DNA of 36,951 nucleotides from Desulfobacterales bacterium (GTDB lineage Bacteria > Desulfobacterota > Desulfobacteria > Desulfobacterales > Desulfobacteraceae). The notes below the pieces were generated by a model, which saw only the letters and a program-made list of their open reading frames with translations, was not told the origin of the DNA and made no database searches. This document shows, in pieces, positions 9,226-17,364 of the stretch (its first letter is position 1; each line of letters opens with the position of its first letter). The DNA is taken from the NCBI GenBank assembly GCA_022361395.1, contig JAKSAX010000318.1:1-36951 (forward strand), in the 5' to 3' direction. The position numbers and the translations under genes are program-made.

Positions 9226-9918
9226 ATGCTGGGAACCATCGTCAACTGCCTGGCCATCATTGCCGGCGCCATCGTGGGGATGCTGTTTAAAAACGGTATC
9301 CCCGACCGTTATAATCAAACCGTTATGCAGGCCATAGCCCTGTCCGTCATGCTTGTGGGCATCAGGAGCGCCCTGGGCAGCGACGAACTTCTGATTATTA
9401 TCATCAGCCTTGCCGCCGGTGCCCTGATCGGCGAGTTCATCGGTATTGAGGCGTATCTCAAGCGGCTGGGAGATTTTCTTGAGAGCCGGTTTTCAAAACC
9501 CGCCTCAGGGCAGCCAAGCATTTCAACGGCTTTTGTGACCGCTTCCCTGCTGTATTGCGTGGGCTCCATGGCCATTGTGGGCTCCCTTGAAAGCGGGCTG
9601 GCCGGTAACCATGAAACCCTGTTTGCCAAGGCATTCCTGGACGGGATTACCTCTATCATCCTCACTGCGTCCCTGGGGGTGGGGGTTGCCCTGTCCGCCG
9701 GCGCCGTCTTCCTTTACCAGGGCACCATCACCATGGCGGCAGGGGTGATGAAACCCTACCTGCTGCCGGCAGTGGTGAGCCAGATGTCGGCTACCGGCGG
9801 CCTGCTCATCCTGGCGCTGGGACTTAATATGCTCAGGGATAAAAAGATTGCCGTGGGAAATATGCTGCCGGCTATTTTCCTGCCGCTGATCTATTACCTG
9901 GCAACCACCCTGATTTAA
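9226..9918 (+). CDS. DUF554 family membrane protein
   Basis: This 230-residue integral membrane protein belongs to the DUF554 (YqgA/YdfK) family, whose function is unknown. The opening MLGTIVNCLAIIAGAIVG followed by a short loop is characteristic. Glycine-rich hydrophobic segments follow, with GALIGEFIGIE, a central FVTASLLYCVGSMAIVGS block and a C-terminal LPLIYYLATTLI. About six to seven membrane spans are expected. No good ribosome site precedes the ATG. It follows the purine operon terminator, so it is probably transcribed separately or together with the next two genes. Confidence 0.85.
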   Translation: MLGTIVNCLAIIAGAIVGMLFKNGIPDRYNQTVMQAIALSVMLVGIRSALGSDELLIIIISLAAGALIGEFIGIEAYLKRLGDFLESRFSKPASGQPSISTAFVTASLLYCVGSMAIVGSLESGLAGNHETLFAKAFLDGITSIILTASLGVGVALSAGAVFLYQGTITMAAGVMKPYLLPAVVSQMSATGGLLILALGLNMLRDKKIAVGNMLPAIFLPLIYYLATTLI

Positions 9919-9964
9919 GAGACCGGCCACCGGGCCGGAATGTAAACCCTTGGAGGAAAAGAAC

Positions 9965-10276
9965 ATGAGCGAATTACCAATACCGGAGGGTATTCAGGGA
10001 GATCCCAATGCCCTGGAGATGCTCCGGGTATGGATCGGAAACCGTGATATCCAGGTCTCCATGCTGCTGGGCATGTGGGAACAGGCATCTGAGAATGACA
10101 TAGATGAAAGGGAGGCCTGGGGCGAACTGCTGGCAGACCTGATCCGCCATATTGCAAACGGTCTGACCCAGAGCCACGACTACAATACAACAGCCTCTGA
10201 AATGCGGATTGCCAACGCCATACTCACCCATCTGGGGCATGGCGCCAATACTGTTGAGGGCGGGATCAAACCCTGA
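9965..10276 (+). CDS. DUF5076-like small protein
   Basis: A 103-residue acidic, probably cytoplasmic protein with no membrane segment or signal peptide. The start LPIPEGIQGDPNALEMLRVWIGN resembles DUF5076 proteins, which have no known function; this is recognised from memory of the family pattern. The ATG at 9965 is chosen because GGAGG at 9952-9956 is well spaced; an upstream in-frame start would overlap that ribosome site. It ends nine bases before nth, suggesting co-transcription. Confidence 0.7.
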   Translation: MSELPIPEGIQGDPNALEMLRVWIGNRDIQVSMLLGMWEQASENDIDEREAWGELLADLIRHIANGLTQSHDYNTTASEMRIANAILTHLGHGANTVEGGIKP

Positions 10277-10285
10277 TTTAAAGCC

Positions 10286-10945
10286 ATGCCGGTAAATATA
10301 TCCCGATTTATCAAGATACTTAAGGAGGAGGTGGCCGGATACCAGGTGCCTGTGGTGGATCTTATCGCGGTTCAGACCCGGTCTCCCTTCAAGGTGCTGG
10401 TGGCGACCATCCTTTCGGCAAGAACCAAGGACGAGGTAACGGCAAAGGCATCGGAGAGGCTTTTCAGGGAGGCGCCGGATGCAGACCTGCTGGCAGGGCT
10501 GTCCCGGGAACGTATCGAGAAACTTATTTTTCCCGTGGGGTTCTATAAATCCAAGGCCGGATACCTGGCAAAACTTCCCGGGGCCCTGGAGAAATTCGGC
10601 GGAAAGGTGCCGGAAACCATTGACGAACTGGTGACCCTGCCCGGGGTGGGCCGGAAGACCGCGAACCTGGTCCGGGCCGTTGCCTTTGACAAGGATGCCA
10701 TCTGCGTGGACACCCATGTGCACCGGATCATGAACATATGGGAGTATGTGGACACCAAAACCCCTGAAGAGACCGAAAAGGCCCTGAGAAAAAAACTGCC
10801 AAGGAAGCACTGGAAGGAGATCAACGGGATACTGGTGGCTTTCGGCCAGGGTACCTGCCGTCCGGTGGGGCCCCATTGCTACAGGTGCGTACTGGAGCCG
10901 GAGTGCCCCCAGAAGGGCGTGACCCCGCGAAAAACAAAACCCTGA
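10286..10945 (+). CDS. nth: Endonuclease III
   Basis: This DNA glycosylase/AP lyase removes oxidised pyrimidines in base-excision repair. The 219-residue protein has a helix-hairpin-helix, LPGVGRKTANLV, containing the Schiff-base lysine K124. The catalytic aspartate is D142 in VDTHVHR. A complete C-x6-C-x2-C-x5-C cluster (C191, C198, C201, C207) ligates a [4Fe-4S] centre. Length and all catalytic residues are standard. It follows the DUF5076-like gene by nine bases and is ended by a terminator near 11021. Confidence 0.96.
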   Translation: MPVNISRFIKILKEEVAGYQVPVVDLIAVQTRSPFKVLVATILSARTKDEVTAKASERLFREAPDADLLAGLSRERIEKLIFPVGFYKSKAGYLAKLPGALEKFGGKVPETIDELVTLPGVGRKTANLVRAVAFDKDAICVDTHVHRIMNIWEYVDTKTPEETEKALRKKLPRKHWKEINGILVAFGQGTCRPVGPHCYRCVLEPECPQKGVTPRKTKP

Positions 10946-11020
10946 GGGATGGCGGAATCCCTGTAATCTTTGAAAAAATCGGGCCTCGCGGATTTTTCCG
11001 TTTCATTTAAGGGCGAAAAG

Positions 11021-11044
11021 ACTTATTATAGCAATAAGTTTTTT
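11021..11044 (+). terminator. Terminator after nth
   Basis: ACTTATT (11021-11027) pairs with AATAAGT (11033-11039) around a five-base loop, directly followed by a run of Ts (11039-11044). It is AT-rich but has the classic stem plus U-tract form. A second weaker hairpin near 10973-10999 (AAAAATC/GATTTTT) precedes it. The U-tract leads directly into the next promoter. Confidence 0.6.
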
Positions 11045-11071
11045 GACACGGCTTTTATCAGGCATTATCCT
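11043..11071 (+). promoter_or_regulatory. Sigma70-type promoter for the dehydrogenase pair
   Basis: TTGACA (11043-11048), a 17-bp spacer and TATCCT (11066-11071) give a consensus -35 and a fair -10. Transcription would start near 11078, only a few bases before foldback copy 2, so that element would lie in the 5' leader. The dehydrogenase start codon is about 160 bases downstream, with a strong AAAGGAGG ribosome site at 11228-11235. Confidence 0.55.
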
Positions 11072-11081
11072 TAAACAGCAA

Positions 11082-11187
11082 TTAGGGATCGCGCAAAAAT
11101 AACTTCACCTAAATCTGTTTATAAAAACCCTTAAAACATCGGGTATTTTGCAAACAGAATGTGAACTGATTCTTACGCGTTCCCTTA
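11082..11187 (+). mobile_element. Foldback (MITE-like) element, copy 2
   Basis: This 106-bp copy is in the same orientation as copy 1 and differs from it by about five substitutions and one extra A. It starts TTAGGGATCGCGC and ends CGCGTTCCCTTA, and the 27-bp end repeats and the inner pairing segments are conserved. It has no coding capacity. It lies between a good promoter and the ribosome site of the dehydrogenase operon, so it should be transcribed as a large hairpin in the leader. Confidence 0.85.
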
Positions 11188-11239
11188 GTACGAATTCACC
11201 GATTTCTTCTTTACCATTTCTTTACTAAAGGAGGCTTTC

Positions 11240-12154
11240 ATGATTGGAATCATCGGCAGCGGTAATGTGGGTGCCAACACAGCATTTTTCCTGGCTGAAA
11301 AAGGGGTGGATCATGTCACCCTTTACGATGTCCAGGAAGGCCTGGCCAAGGGCAAGGCACTGGATATGATGGAGGCGGCCCCCATCCGGGGCTACAGGAC
11401 CACCATCCGGGGAACGGACAATCCCGATGAGGTGCTTGACGCGGATATCGTCATCCTTACAGCCGGTTCCGTGAGAAAACCGGGGATGAAGAGGGATGCG
11501 CTTTACCAGGAAAACAGGCAGATCATCGAGGGCTATGCCCGGAAGATCACCAACATGGATACAAAGGTGATTATCGTATCGGAACCCCTGGATGTGATGA
11601 CCACCATATTCGCGGAAAAATCGATTCTGCCCTCTTCACAGATACTCGGCCTCGGCGGGCTCCTGGATGCCACCCGCCTCCGGTTTCTCATCGCAGACGA
11701 ATTAAAGGTGTCCATGGAAAATGTGGCCGCCCAGGTTGTGGGGCGTCATACCGATGATATGATACTGCTCAGGGACTATTGCTGCGTTTCCGGCATGTCC
11801 ATTGACAATTTTCTTTCAGAGGAAAAAATAAAAGAGCTTTTTGAGCAGACCAGGCAGGCCGGTGCACTGATCGTTGAGATGGCCGGCCGGGCGTCGGCTT
11901 ATTATGGTCCGTCAGCGGTTGCCGCAGAGCTTGCCGAAGCCATTACCCTTGACACGGGCAGGGTGTTGTCCGTGTCCCAGGTGCTCAACGGCCAGTTCGG
12001 CATTGAAAAGGTGGCCCTGTCCCTGCCGGCCCTTATCGGGCGTAACGGGATAAAACAGGTTGTGGAGCCCACGCTGACCAGCGGGGAAATCGAAACCCTG
12101 AAACAGTCTGCCCGACTGATCACCCAGACCATAGAGGAGGCCAGCCATGCATAA
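11240..12154 (+). CDS. Malate/lactate dehydrogenase-family protein, divergent paralogue
   Basis: This 304-residue protein has the LDH/MDH fold. GSGNVG (residues 6-11) binds NAD, and D30 ends the second strand. Substrate arginines R79 and R85 (in VRKPGMKR), the D143/R146 pair (LLDATR) and catalytic H170 are kept. However, the almost invariant Asn of the NP(V/L)D motif is replaced by glutamate (E115, SEPLDV). The GHGD context of the catalytic His is also changed, to GRHTD. It overlaps a canonical malate dehydrogenase gene by 8 bp. It may act on another 2-oxo/2-hydroxyacid, form a hetero-oligomer or be non-catalytic. A strong AAAGGAGG precedes the ATG. Confidence 0.8.
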   Translation: MIGIIGSGNVGANTAFFLAEKGVDHVTLYDVQEGLAKGKALDMMEAAPIRGYRTTIRGTDNPDEVLDADIVILTAGSVRKPGMKRDALYQENRQIIEGYARKITNMDTKVIIVSEPLDVMTTIFAEKSILPSSQILGLGGLLDATRLRFLIADELKVSMENVAAQVVGRHTDDMILLRDYCCVSGMSIDNFLSEEKIKELFEQTRQAGALIVEMAGRASAYYGPSAVAAELAEAITLDTGRVLSVSQVLNGQFGIEKVALSLPALIGRNGIKQVVEPTLTSGEIETLKQSARLITQTIEEASHA

Positions 12155-13085
12155 AGTATCCATTATCGGCGCCGGCCACGTGGGGGCCACTGCCGTTTAT
12201 TATATCGCTGAGAAGAACCTGGCCGACATTGTCATGGTGGATGTGGTGGAGGGACTTCCCCAGGCCAAGGCCATGGACTATCTCCACGCCTCACCCATGA
12301 GGAAATACTCGGTCCATATTTCAGGGACAAACGATTACAGCGATATCGCAGATTCCGATGTTGTTGTCCTGACCGCAGGGATTCCCCGGAAGCCGGGCAT
12401 GGACCGGATGGACCTGATGAAGATCAATGTGGATATTGCTAAAAAAGCAGCCCAGGCCATTGCGGAGTATGCGCCCAACGCCATTGTGATCGTGGTGTCC
12501 AATCCCCTGGATATCATCGCCATGACAGTTCTCCAGGAGTCCGGATTCGCCCTCAAGCGGGTGATGGGCATGGCCGGGGTCCTGGATGCCACCAGGTTCA
12601 GGTATTTTATCGCTGAAAAGCTCGGGGTCTGGCCCGGTGACGTCATGGCCATGGTGCTGGGCGGCCACGGGGACAGCATGGTTCCCCTTGCCCGGTATAC
12701 ACGGGTGGGCGGGATCCCCGTGGATCAGCTCATTGAGCCGGATGATCTTGAAGCATTGATTGCCAGAACCCGCACCGGCGGCGGGGAGATCGTTGCCCTG
12801 CTCAAACAGGGATCGGCCTTTTACGCCCCAGGCGCCTCAGTGGCCAAGATGGTGGAAGCCGTTGTCAAGGATGAAAAGCGGGTGGCCCCGGTTTCAGCCT
12901 ACCTGAGGGGAGAGTACGGGTACCAGGATATCTTCCTTGGTGTTCCTGTCCTGCTGGGGAAAAACGGGATTGAGAAAATCATTGAACTGGATCTTTCTCC
13001 CGATGAAAAAGCTGCCCTGGATGAATCCGCAGCAGCGGTCAAGGAAGGGGTGGATACGCTCCGCACCTTTTATTCGCCGGGATAA
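12147..13085 (+). CDS. mdh: Malate dehydrogenase
   Basis: MDH interconverts malate and oxaloacetate with NAD in the TCA cycle or its reverse. The 312-residue LDH-like MDH carries GAGHVG for NAD binding and IPRKPGMDR with R81 and R87. Malate specificity follows from arginine at the LDH-102 position. N119 (SNPLD), D147, R150 and the catalytic H174 in GGHGDSMVP complete the site. Every catalytic residue is canonical, unlike the upstream paralogue, whose stop overlaps this start. The two genes form an operon ended by the hairpin at 13103. Confidence 0.93.
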   Translation: MHKVSIIGAGHVGATAVYYIAEKNLADIVMVDVVEGLPQAKAMDYLHASPMRKYSVHISGTNDYSDIADSDVVVLTAGIPRKPGMDRMDLMKINVDIAKKAAQAIAEYAPNAIVIVVSNPLDIIAMTVLQESGFALKRVMGMAGVLDATRFRYFIAEKLGVWPGDVMAMVLGGHGDSMVPLARYTRVGGIPVDQLIEPDDLEALIARTRTGGGEIVALLKQGSAFYAPGASVAKMVEAVVKDEKRVAPVSAYLRGEYGYQDIFLGVPVLLGKNGIEKIIELDLSPDEKAALDESAAAVKEGVDTLRTFYSPG

Positions 13086-13102
13086 TTCTGTTCATAGTCT
13101 CT

Positions 13103-13137
13103 GCCGCAGTCCGGAAATTATCCGGGCTGCGGCCTTT
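13103..13137. terminator. Shared terminator between mdh and the HDOD gene
   Basis: GCCGCAGTCCGGA and TCCGGGCTGCGGC form a strong GC-rich stem, with CCTTTT on the + strand. It sits in the 58-bp gap between two convergent genes, 18 bases after the mdh stop and just past the HDOD-protein stop. It can serve either direction but has the better T-run on the + strand. Confidence 0.65.
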
Positions 13138-13143
13138 TACCGG

Positions 13144-15501
13144 TCAGCGGATAAGGTAAAATCCCAGGTTTTTTGCATACGGGGGCGGATTGTAAAAATC
13201 CCCCTGAATTGAATTCCCATCGGTCTTCCTGATGATGACCTGCCGCTTTATAACGGATCTTTTCAGGTCATCCAGGACAAACTGGACATCCAGGAAATCA
13301 TTGGGGTGCAGCACCCCGGGTTTTTGTATTGTAAATGCGATGGCGTTCAGGGAGAGTTCTATCACCCGTATGGAAACGGATCGTCCTGTTTTGGGATGGA
13401 TAAAATGTCCGACAAGGGACACGGATTTTCCACTGCCTTTCCTTTTACCCTGCCCGTCATCCGCACTTTTCCCCTCTTTTTCCACAAGGGGCTGAAGATT
13501 TTCTTCGATACCGGCAATGCGTCCGTCATTTTCATCCTGTTTTGGCGCGGCAAGATGCCTGTCCACCAGGTCTGTGAAGGTGCCGGTCTCTTCGCTGCTC
13601 AGGGTGTGATGGGCAATGGTGACGGATAAGGGGGGCAGCTTCCCTTTGGAAACAGCAAGGGAGACCGCATCCTCAATCCTGTCCTTTGTTTTTTCAGACC
13701 CGTCTGAATAGGTGAGGGGTAAAAGCATAAGAAAGATATTTTCCCCGTAACGGAAGAGAGTATCATCCCGGCGCTTTGTATTGTTTATAATCCTGACCAG
13801 GTCCCTCAGGCCTGCATCACGGGCCCGCTGCCCTTTTTCCCGAAGAAGCCTGCCAAGGTCATCAACGGTGATGATCAGCATGGAGAAAATACTGCCATAG
13901 CGGATTTTAAATTCAACCTTATTGCCGGCGGCCCGCTCAAAACTCCACCGGTTTTTTAGCCCGGTAAGAGCGTCTTTCGTGGCCAGGTTTGTCAGGGCCT
14001 GGGTATAGTAGGACCTTTCAATGGCTATGGCGGCGTATTCGGCAATGGAGGCCAGCAGGTCCATATCTTTTTTCCGGAAGAGGTCCTCACGGTTCCGGTT
14101 GATCAGCTGGATGACACCGAGGGTCTTGTCCCCGGTTTTCAGGGGGGTGCCGATAATGGACCGGGTCTGAAATCCGGTATGGGCATCCACCCGCCTGCTG
14201 AACCGCTTGTCCTTTGACACATCCTCAACAATCAGGGATTCTCCCGTTTCCATGATATACCCTGCAATGCCCTCTCCCTTTGGCAGTTTTGCACCCTGGA
14301 GCTTTTTTTTGTTTTCCCCCACCACAACGGAAAAAACCAGGTTATCCGCTTTGGGATCTTTAAGCAGGATGGACCAGTTCCGGGGATTAAAAATCCGTCC
14401 GATCTGGTACATGACAATATCAAGGACCTCTTTGACACTCTTTGCCCTGGCAAGGGGTTTCCCGAATTCGGATTCAAGGTAGCGGGCGCGGTCCCGGTCC
14501 GTGTCCCCGGCCTCGGGCAACGGGGTTTCCTCATAATAGTACCGTGTATTCAGCCTGGAGAGTCTGAGGTTGGCCCAGAGTAAATTCTCCTTGAGCTGGC
14601 CGGCCGAGGGAAATGCAAATTGGTAAAAGGCGGAGATATGTTCAACCTCCCGGTTCATTGCCTTGATGCACCTGATGATATCAATCTGATCCAGGTCCAG
14701 GATACGCTCTACCTCCGGGGCTAGGACGGGAGGCCGGATAAAGTCAAAGGAGCTCATGCCCTGGGTCCAGCAGATGAAATCCGCCAGGGATACAATGGAA
14801 ATCAGCACTTTGTCCTCCGTGGAAAGGTCTGTATGGGCAAAGGGCTGATGATGGTATTTGACCGCGGCCACCAGTTTTTCAGGCAGGTTCCAGCCGGCAC
14901 AGAAGTAGGCGCCGATGTCATCATGGCCGAGGCCGATGCGGGAGCGCTCACTTTCAATCACAAGGTCGGTGGTGGCGGACAGGGTCCGGATGAACTCGCC
15001 ATAGTCCTCCTTTCCCTGGAGATCCAGAAAGAGTTTTCCCACGTCATGGAGGAGTCCCGCGATATAGGCCTCTTCCGGATTTCCATAGCCGGTTTCCCTT
15101 GCGATTTCCAGGCCCAGCACGGCAACGGCCAGGCTGTGCCGCCAGAAGAGAAGCCGGTCGAACTGCCCGGAACCGCCGTTCTTAAACATATGCTTGAACA
15201 TGGAGACCCCGAGGGCCTGTTTCCTTACCTCATCCAGGCCCAGGAAGATGACTGCATCAGACAGGGTGGCCACCTTGCTCCCAAGCCCGTACATGGCTGA
15301 GTTGACAATTTTCAGGATCTGGGCGGAAATTCCCGGGTCTGTTTCCATTATCCCTGAAAGATCTTTAAGGGAGGCGGTTTCATCCCTGGATTTTTCAATC
15401 AGCTGTCTTGCTGCCTGGGGAAAACCGGGTAATTTTTCCTGATCCAGTTCCAGAACCTGCCTTATTTCAGATTCCGATGGTAAGTTCAGCCGGCTGTTCA
15501 T
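13144..15501 (-). CDS. HDOD-GAF-GGDEF-like-PilZ-like signalling protein
   Basis: This 785-residue soluble protein has four recognisable parts. An HDOD domain (about 15-250) unusually keeps HD-type metal residues (H122, H152-D153 in LLHDVGK, H217/H218). A GAF sensor domain spans about 355-495, ending GVIQLINR. A diguanylate-cyclase-like domain (about 505-625) has an intact DALTGLKNR entry, but the active loop reads YGENIF in place of GGDEF, so synthesis of cyclic di-GMP is unlikely. A C-terminal PilZ-like segment (about 695-785) has ELSLNA where D/N-x-S-x-x-G is expected. There are no membrane segments. It probably integrates a small-molecule signal with protein interaction. Confidence 0.82.
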   Translation of the reverse strand: MNSRLNLPSESEIRQVLELDQEKLPGFPQAARQLIEKSRDETASLKDLSGIMETDPGISAQILKIVNSAMYGLGSKVATLSDAVIFLGLDEVRKQALGVSMFKHMFKNGGSGQFDRLLFWRHSLAVAVLGLEIARETGYGNPEEAYIAGLLHDVGKLFLDLQGKEDYGEFIRTLSATTDLVIESERSRIGLGHDDIGAYFCAGWNLPEKLVAAVKYHHQPFAHTDLSTEDKVLISIVSLADFICWTQGMSSFDFIRPPVLAPEVERILDLDQIDIIRCIKAMNREVEHISAFYQFAFPSAGQLKENLLWANLRLSRLNTRYYYEETPLPEAGDTDRDRARYLESEFGKPLARAKSVKEVLDIVMYQIGRIFNPRNWSILLKDPKADNLVFSVVVGENKKKLQGAKLPKGEGIAGYIMETGESLIVEDVSKDKRFSRRVDAHTGFQTRSIIGTPLKTGDKTLGVIQLINRNREDLFRKKDMDLLASIAEYAAIAIERSYYTQALTNLATKDALTGLKNRWSFERAAGNKVEFKIRYGSIFSMLIITVDDLGRLLREKGQRARDAGLRDLVRIINNTKRRDDTLFRYGENIFLMLLPLTYSDGSEKTKDRIEDAVSLAVSKGKLPPLSVTIAHHTLSSEETGTFTDLVDRHLAAPKQDENDGRIAGIEENLQPLVEKEGKSADDGQGKRKGSGKSVSLVGHFIHPKTGRSVSIRVIELSLNAIAFTIQKPGVLHPNDFLDVQFVLDDLKRSVIKRQVIIRKTDGNSIQGDFYNPPPYAKNLGFYLIR

Positions 15502-15553
15502 TCCTGATTATCCTGTTTTTTTTGTGGGGCGCCTTAAGGAGCCATAACACCTC

Positions 15554-15583
15554 ATAATACGCTTATTTCGGGACTTATGGCAA
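15554..15583 (-). promoter_or_regulatory. Promoter of the HDOD gene
   Basis: Read on the minus strand: TTGCCA, an 18-base spacer, then TATTAT, about 50 bases upstream of the start codon. A near-palindrome, GGCGCCTTAAGGAGCC (15528-15543), lies in the leader. A weak hairpin with a T-rich tail (GTTCC/GGAAC, near 15598-15614) precedes it and could end the upstream gene. Confidence 0.4.
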
Positions 15584-15640
15584 ATAACAAAAATATGTTC
15601 CGTAAAAAGGAACCATGGGAAGGTCTCTTCCGCTGCAAGG

Positions 15641-16783
15641 TCAGGTGGGTGAGATATTCTTCTGGCTGATAATCTGCCGGATGCCTGCCTCCGGGCTGAC
15701 ACTGCCGGAGAGGATGCGGGCCATCATTTCGATTACAGGCGAGCGGCAGCCCAGCCGGCGCAGAAAATCCCGGGTGGGCAGGGCAGAGGCAAAGCTTTCG
15801 ATTGTGGCCTGCTGCGAAATCACCCCTATGGCCTGTTCTGCGGTTCTGCCCCCTTGTACCTCCCTGACGAAGCGCTGTCCTGCATCAAAGTTACGGGTAA
15901 AGCGGAACAGGTGATAGTCGCTCATGGCGCCGCCTGCAATGGGCACCGAACGGAAGTTAAACGGCAGTTTTTGAAGCTGCCTAGCCAGGGGGTGGAATTT
16001 TTTTCTGAACTGAATGATAAATGCCGCCCGCTCAAATTCCGACAATCCCATGGTGGCGACGGTGGAGACGCTTGAACTGCCGAAGATCTCACTGGTCATA
16101 CCCGTGGCCAGGGAATGGATGTTTTTCATGGGGCCGGCAAGGCTGAGTTTTCTCCGGTTAAACGTCTCATAGATGATGAGGTTGGACCCGGAAAAGAGCC
16201 GGGCAACACGGCGGGTATTTTCCCTGTACCCGGCAAGCTCCATCAGCATGGGATCGCCCAGGGCAAATTCAAATGCCAGGTTACCCCCAAGCGCCACCAC
16301 CGATCTCCCCCCGAGTATGTGATCCATGATTTCATGGGGGAACTCCAGGCTTTCGGTCTCCATACCTTTGGAAACGGAAAGGATCTCACAGGATTCAAAG
16401 GCCGATCCCGGAACCCCTGAGGCCAGGATCTGTGTCAGCACCTGCCGGATCCGGTTTGAGGGGATGGCAGGGATGAAGAGCTGTTTCACTTTTCCCCTGA
16501 AGTTCCGGCTGAATTCCTCAAGGGAGTGAAAAGAGACATTTGCCGGCATCTGAATTTTTTCCTCCGGGCCGGGGCTGCCCGGGTTTTTTAGCTTTGCCTC
16601 CTGTATTTTGCCATGGAAAACGGCGTTTACCTGCCTGGTTGCCGCGGCTTCCTCAACTTTGGCATTGTCCCGCATCACAAACAGGAAGGACAGGTCCGGG
16701 TGACGGTTGGCCAGGGTCCTGGTCAACGCCCATCCGAACCTGCCGCCGATGGTAACCACATCCGGGGTGCTGAAAATACTCAT
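15641..16783 (-). CDS. Divergent glycerol-3-phosphate dehydrogenase (GpsA-like)
   Basis: GpsA enzymes reduce dihydroxyacetone phosphate to sn-glycerol 3-phosphate for phospholipids. This 380-residue protein has a Rossmann start (IGGRFGWALTRTLANR), the conserved GPMKNIHSLATG block holding the family lysine, and a C-terminal SEFERA...GGAMSDYHLFRFTRNFDAGQ region matching the substrate-binding helices. It is about 40-50 residues longer than usual and has a degenerate nucleotide loop, GGRFG rather than GxGxxG. An insert near residues 50-80 adds to the divergence. It may be an isolated paralogue with a different substrate. It sits upstream of the HDOD gene on the same strand. Confidence 0.65.
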   Translation of the reverse strand: MSIFSTPDVVTIGGRFGWALTRTLANRHPDLSFLFVMRDNAKVEEAAATRQVNAVFHGKIQEAKLKNPGSPGPEEKIQMPANVSFHSLEEFSRNFRGKVKQLFIPAIPSNRIRQVLTQILASGVPGSAFESCEILSVSKGMETESLEFPHEIMDHILGGRSVVALGGNLAFEFALGDPMLMELAGYRENTRRVARLFSGSNLIIYETFNRRKLSLAGPMKNIHSLATGMTSEIFGSSSVSTVATMGLSEFERAAFIIQFRKKFHPLARQLQKLPFNFRSVPIAGGAMSDYHLFRFTRNFDAGQRFVREVQGGRTAEQAIGVISQQATIESFASALPTRDFLRRLGCRSPVIEMMARILSGSVSPEAGIRQIISQKNISPT

Positions 16784-16978
16784 CTTTCTTCTCCTGCATA
16801 TAAACCGGGATAGGTGAATGGTTAAGGTAAACCACGCTTTTGCGTATGGACATTATGGCAGGTCACCGTGCGGCGTCAACAATAATTAATCCCGGTGTCG
16901 CACAAAAAAAGACAAGATGTCGTGACGGAAGCTGCGGATATGAAAAACTGAAATCAGCAAAATCCTGAAACCACGTAT

Positions 16979-17006
16979 CCCCCGGGACAAGAGTTTGTCC
17001 CGGGGG
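16979..17006. terminator. Strong hairpin downstream of the 17026 reading frame
   Basis: CCCCCGGGACAA and TTGTCCCGGGGG pair perfectly over 12 bp around the tetraloop GAGT. There is no clear T-run on either strand. It lies 20 bases beyond the stop at 17026, so it most likely stops or stabilises minus-strand transcripts. The rest of 16784-16978 shows no gene. Confidence 0.5.
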
Positions 17007-17025
17007 GATTTGCAGCCCGGATGCC

Positions 17026-17364
17026 TTATCTTTTACCCAATGAAAAGTTTTTCAATCCACCTTTCAGTAGGGAATGCTCAGTGGCAGTTGAAGAGATACC
17101 AAACATCGTTTTGGTCTTTGTGTTGATGATAATAGTTATTGTATAACCGCTGTCTTCCAACCAGGATATGAGGCGGATATCATCGGAAATTTGCGCAATT
17201 TCGGATACTTTTTCAATATGATGTTCTCCTTTAAAGAATATCAGGCCATTTAAACAGATGTTTTTTGATAAATAATCATCCGGTGCCCCCTTCCACAGAG
17301 GGCCTCCGGTGTTAATCTGCCACGGTGAAACGTTTGCCAAGGTGGGCAGGCGTCTCCAATTCAT
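17026..17364 (-). pseudogene. Probable truncated gene fragment (MoaF-like pattern)
   Basis: The last 85 codons or so of this frame look like real protein, with alternating strands in IRLISWLEDSGYTITIIINT and a TMFGISS strand after it. The pattern resembles MoaF/lipocalin-like beta barrels, which commonly read FVSWLE...G..VS...D. The frame runs back into the 3' end of the NAD(P)-binding gene without a convincing start. The first M lies 52 bases inside that gene, and that part has no protein-like character. A 5'-truncated remnant, or a small gene with an unusual start, are both possible. Confidence 0.3.

Noticed and set aside
15528-15543. GGCGCCTTAAGGAGCC near-palindrome as an operator
   Set aside because: One arm has a mismatch, and it lies inside a transcribed leader with no candidate regulator; chance is as likely.
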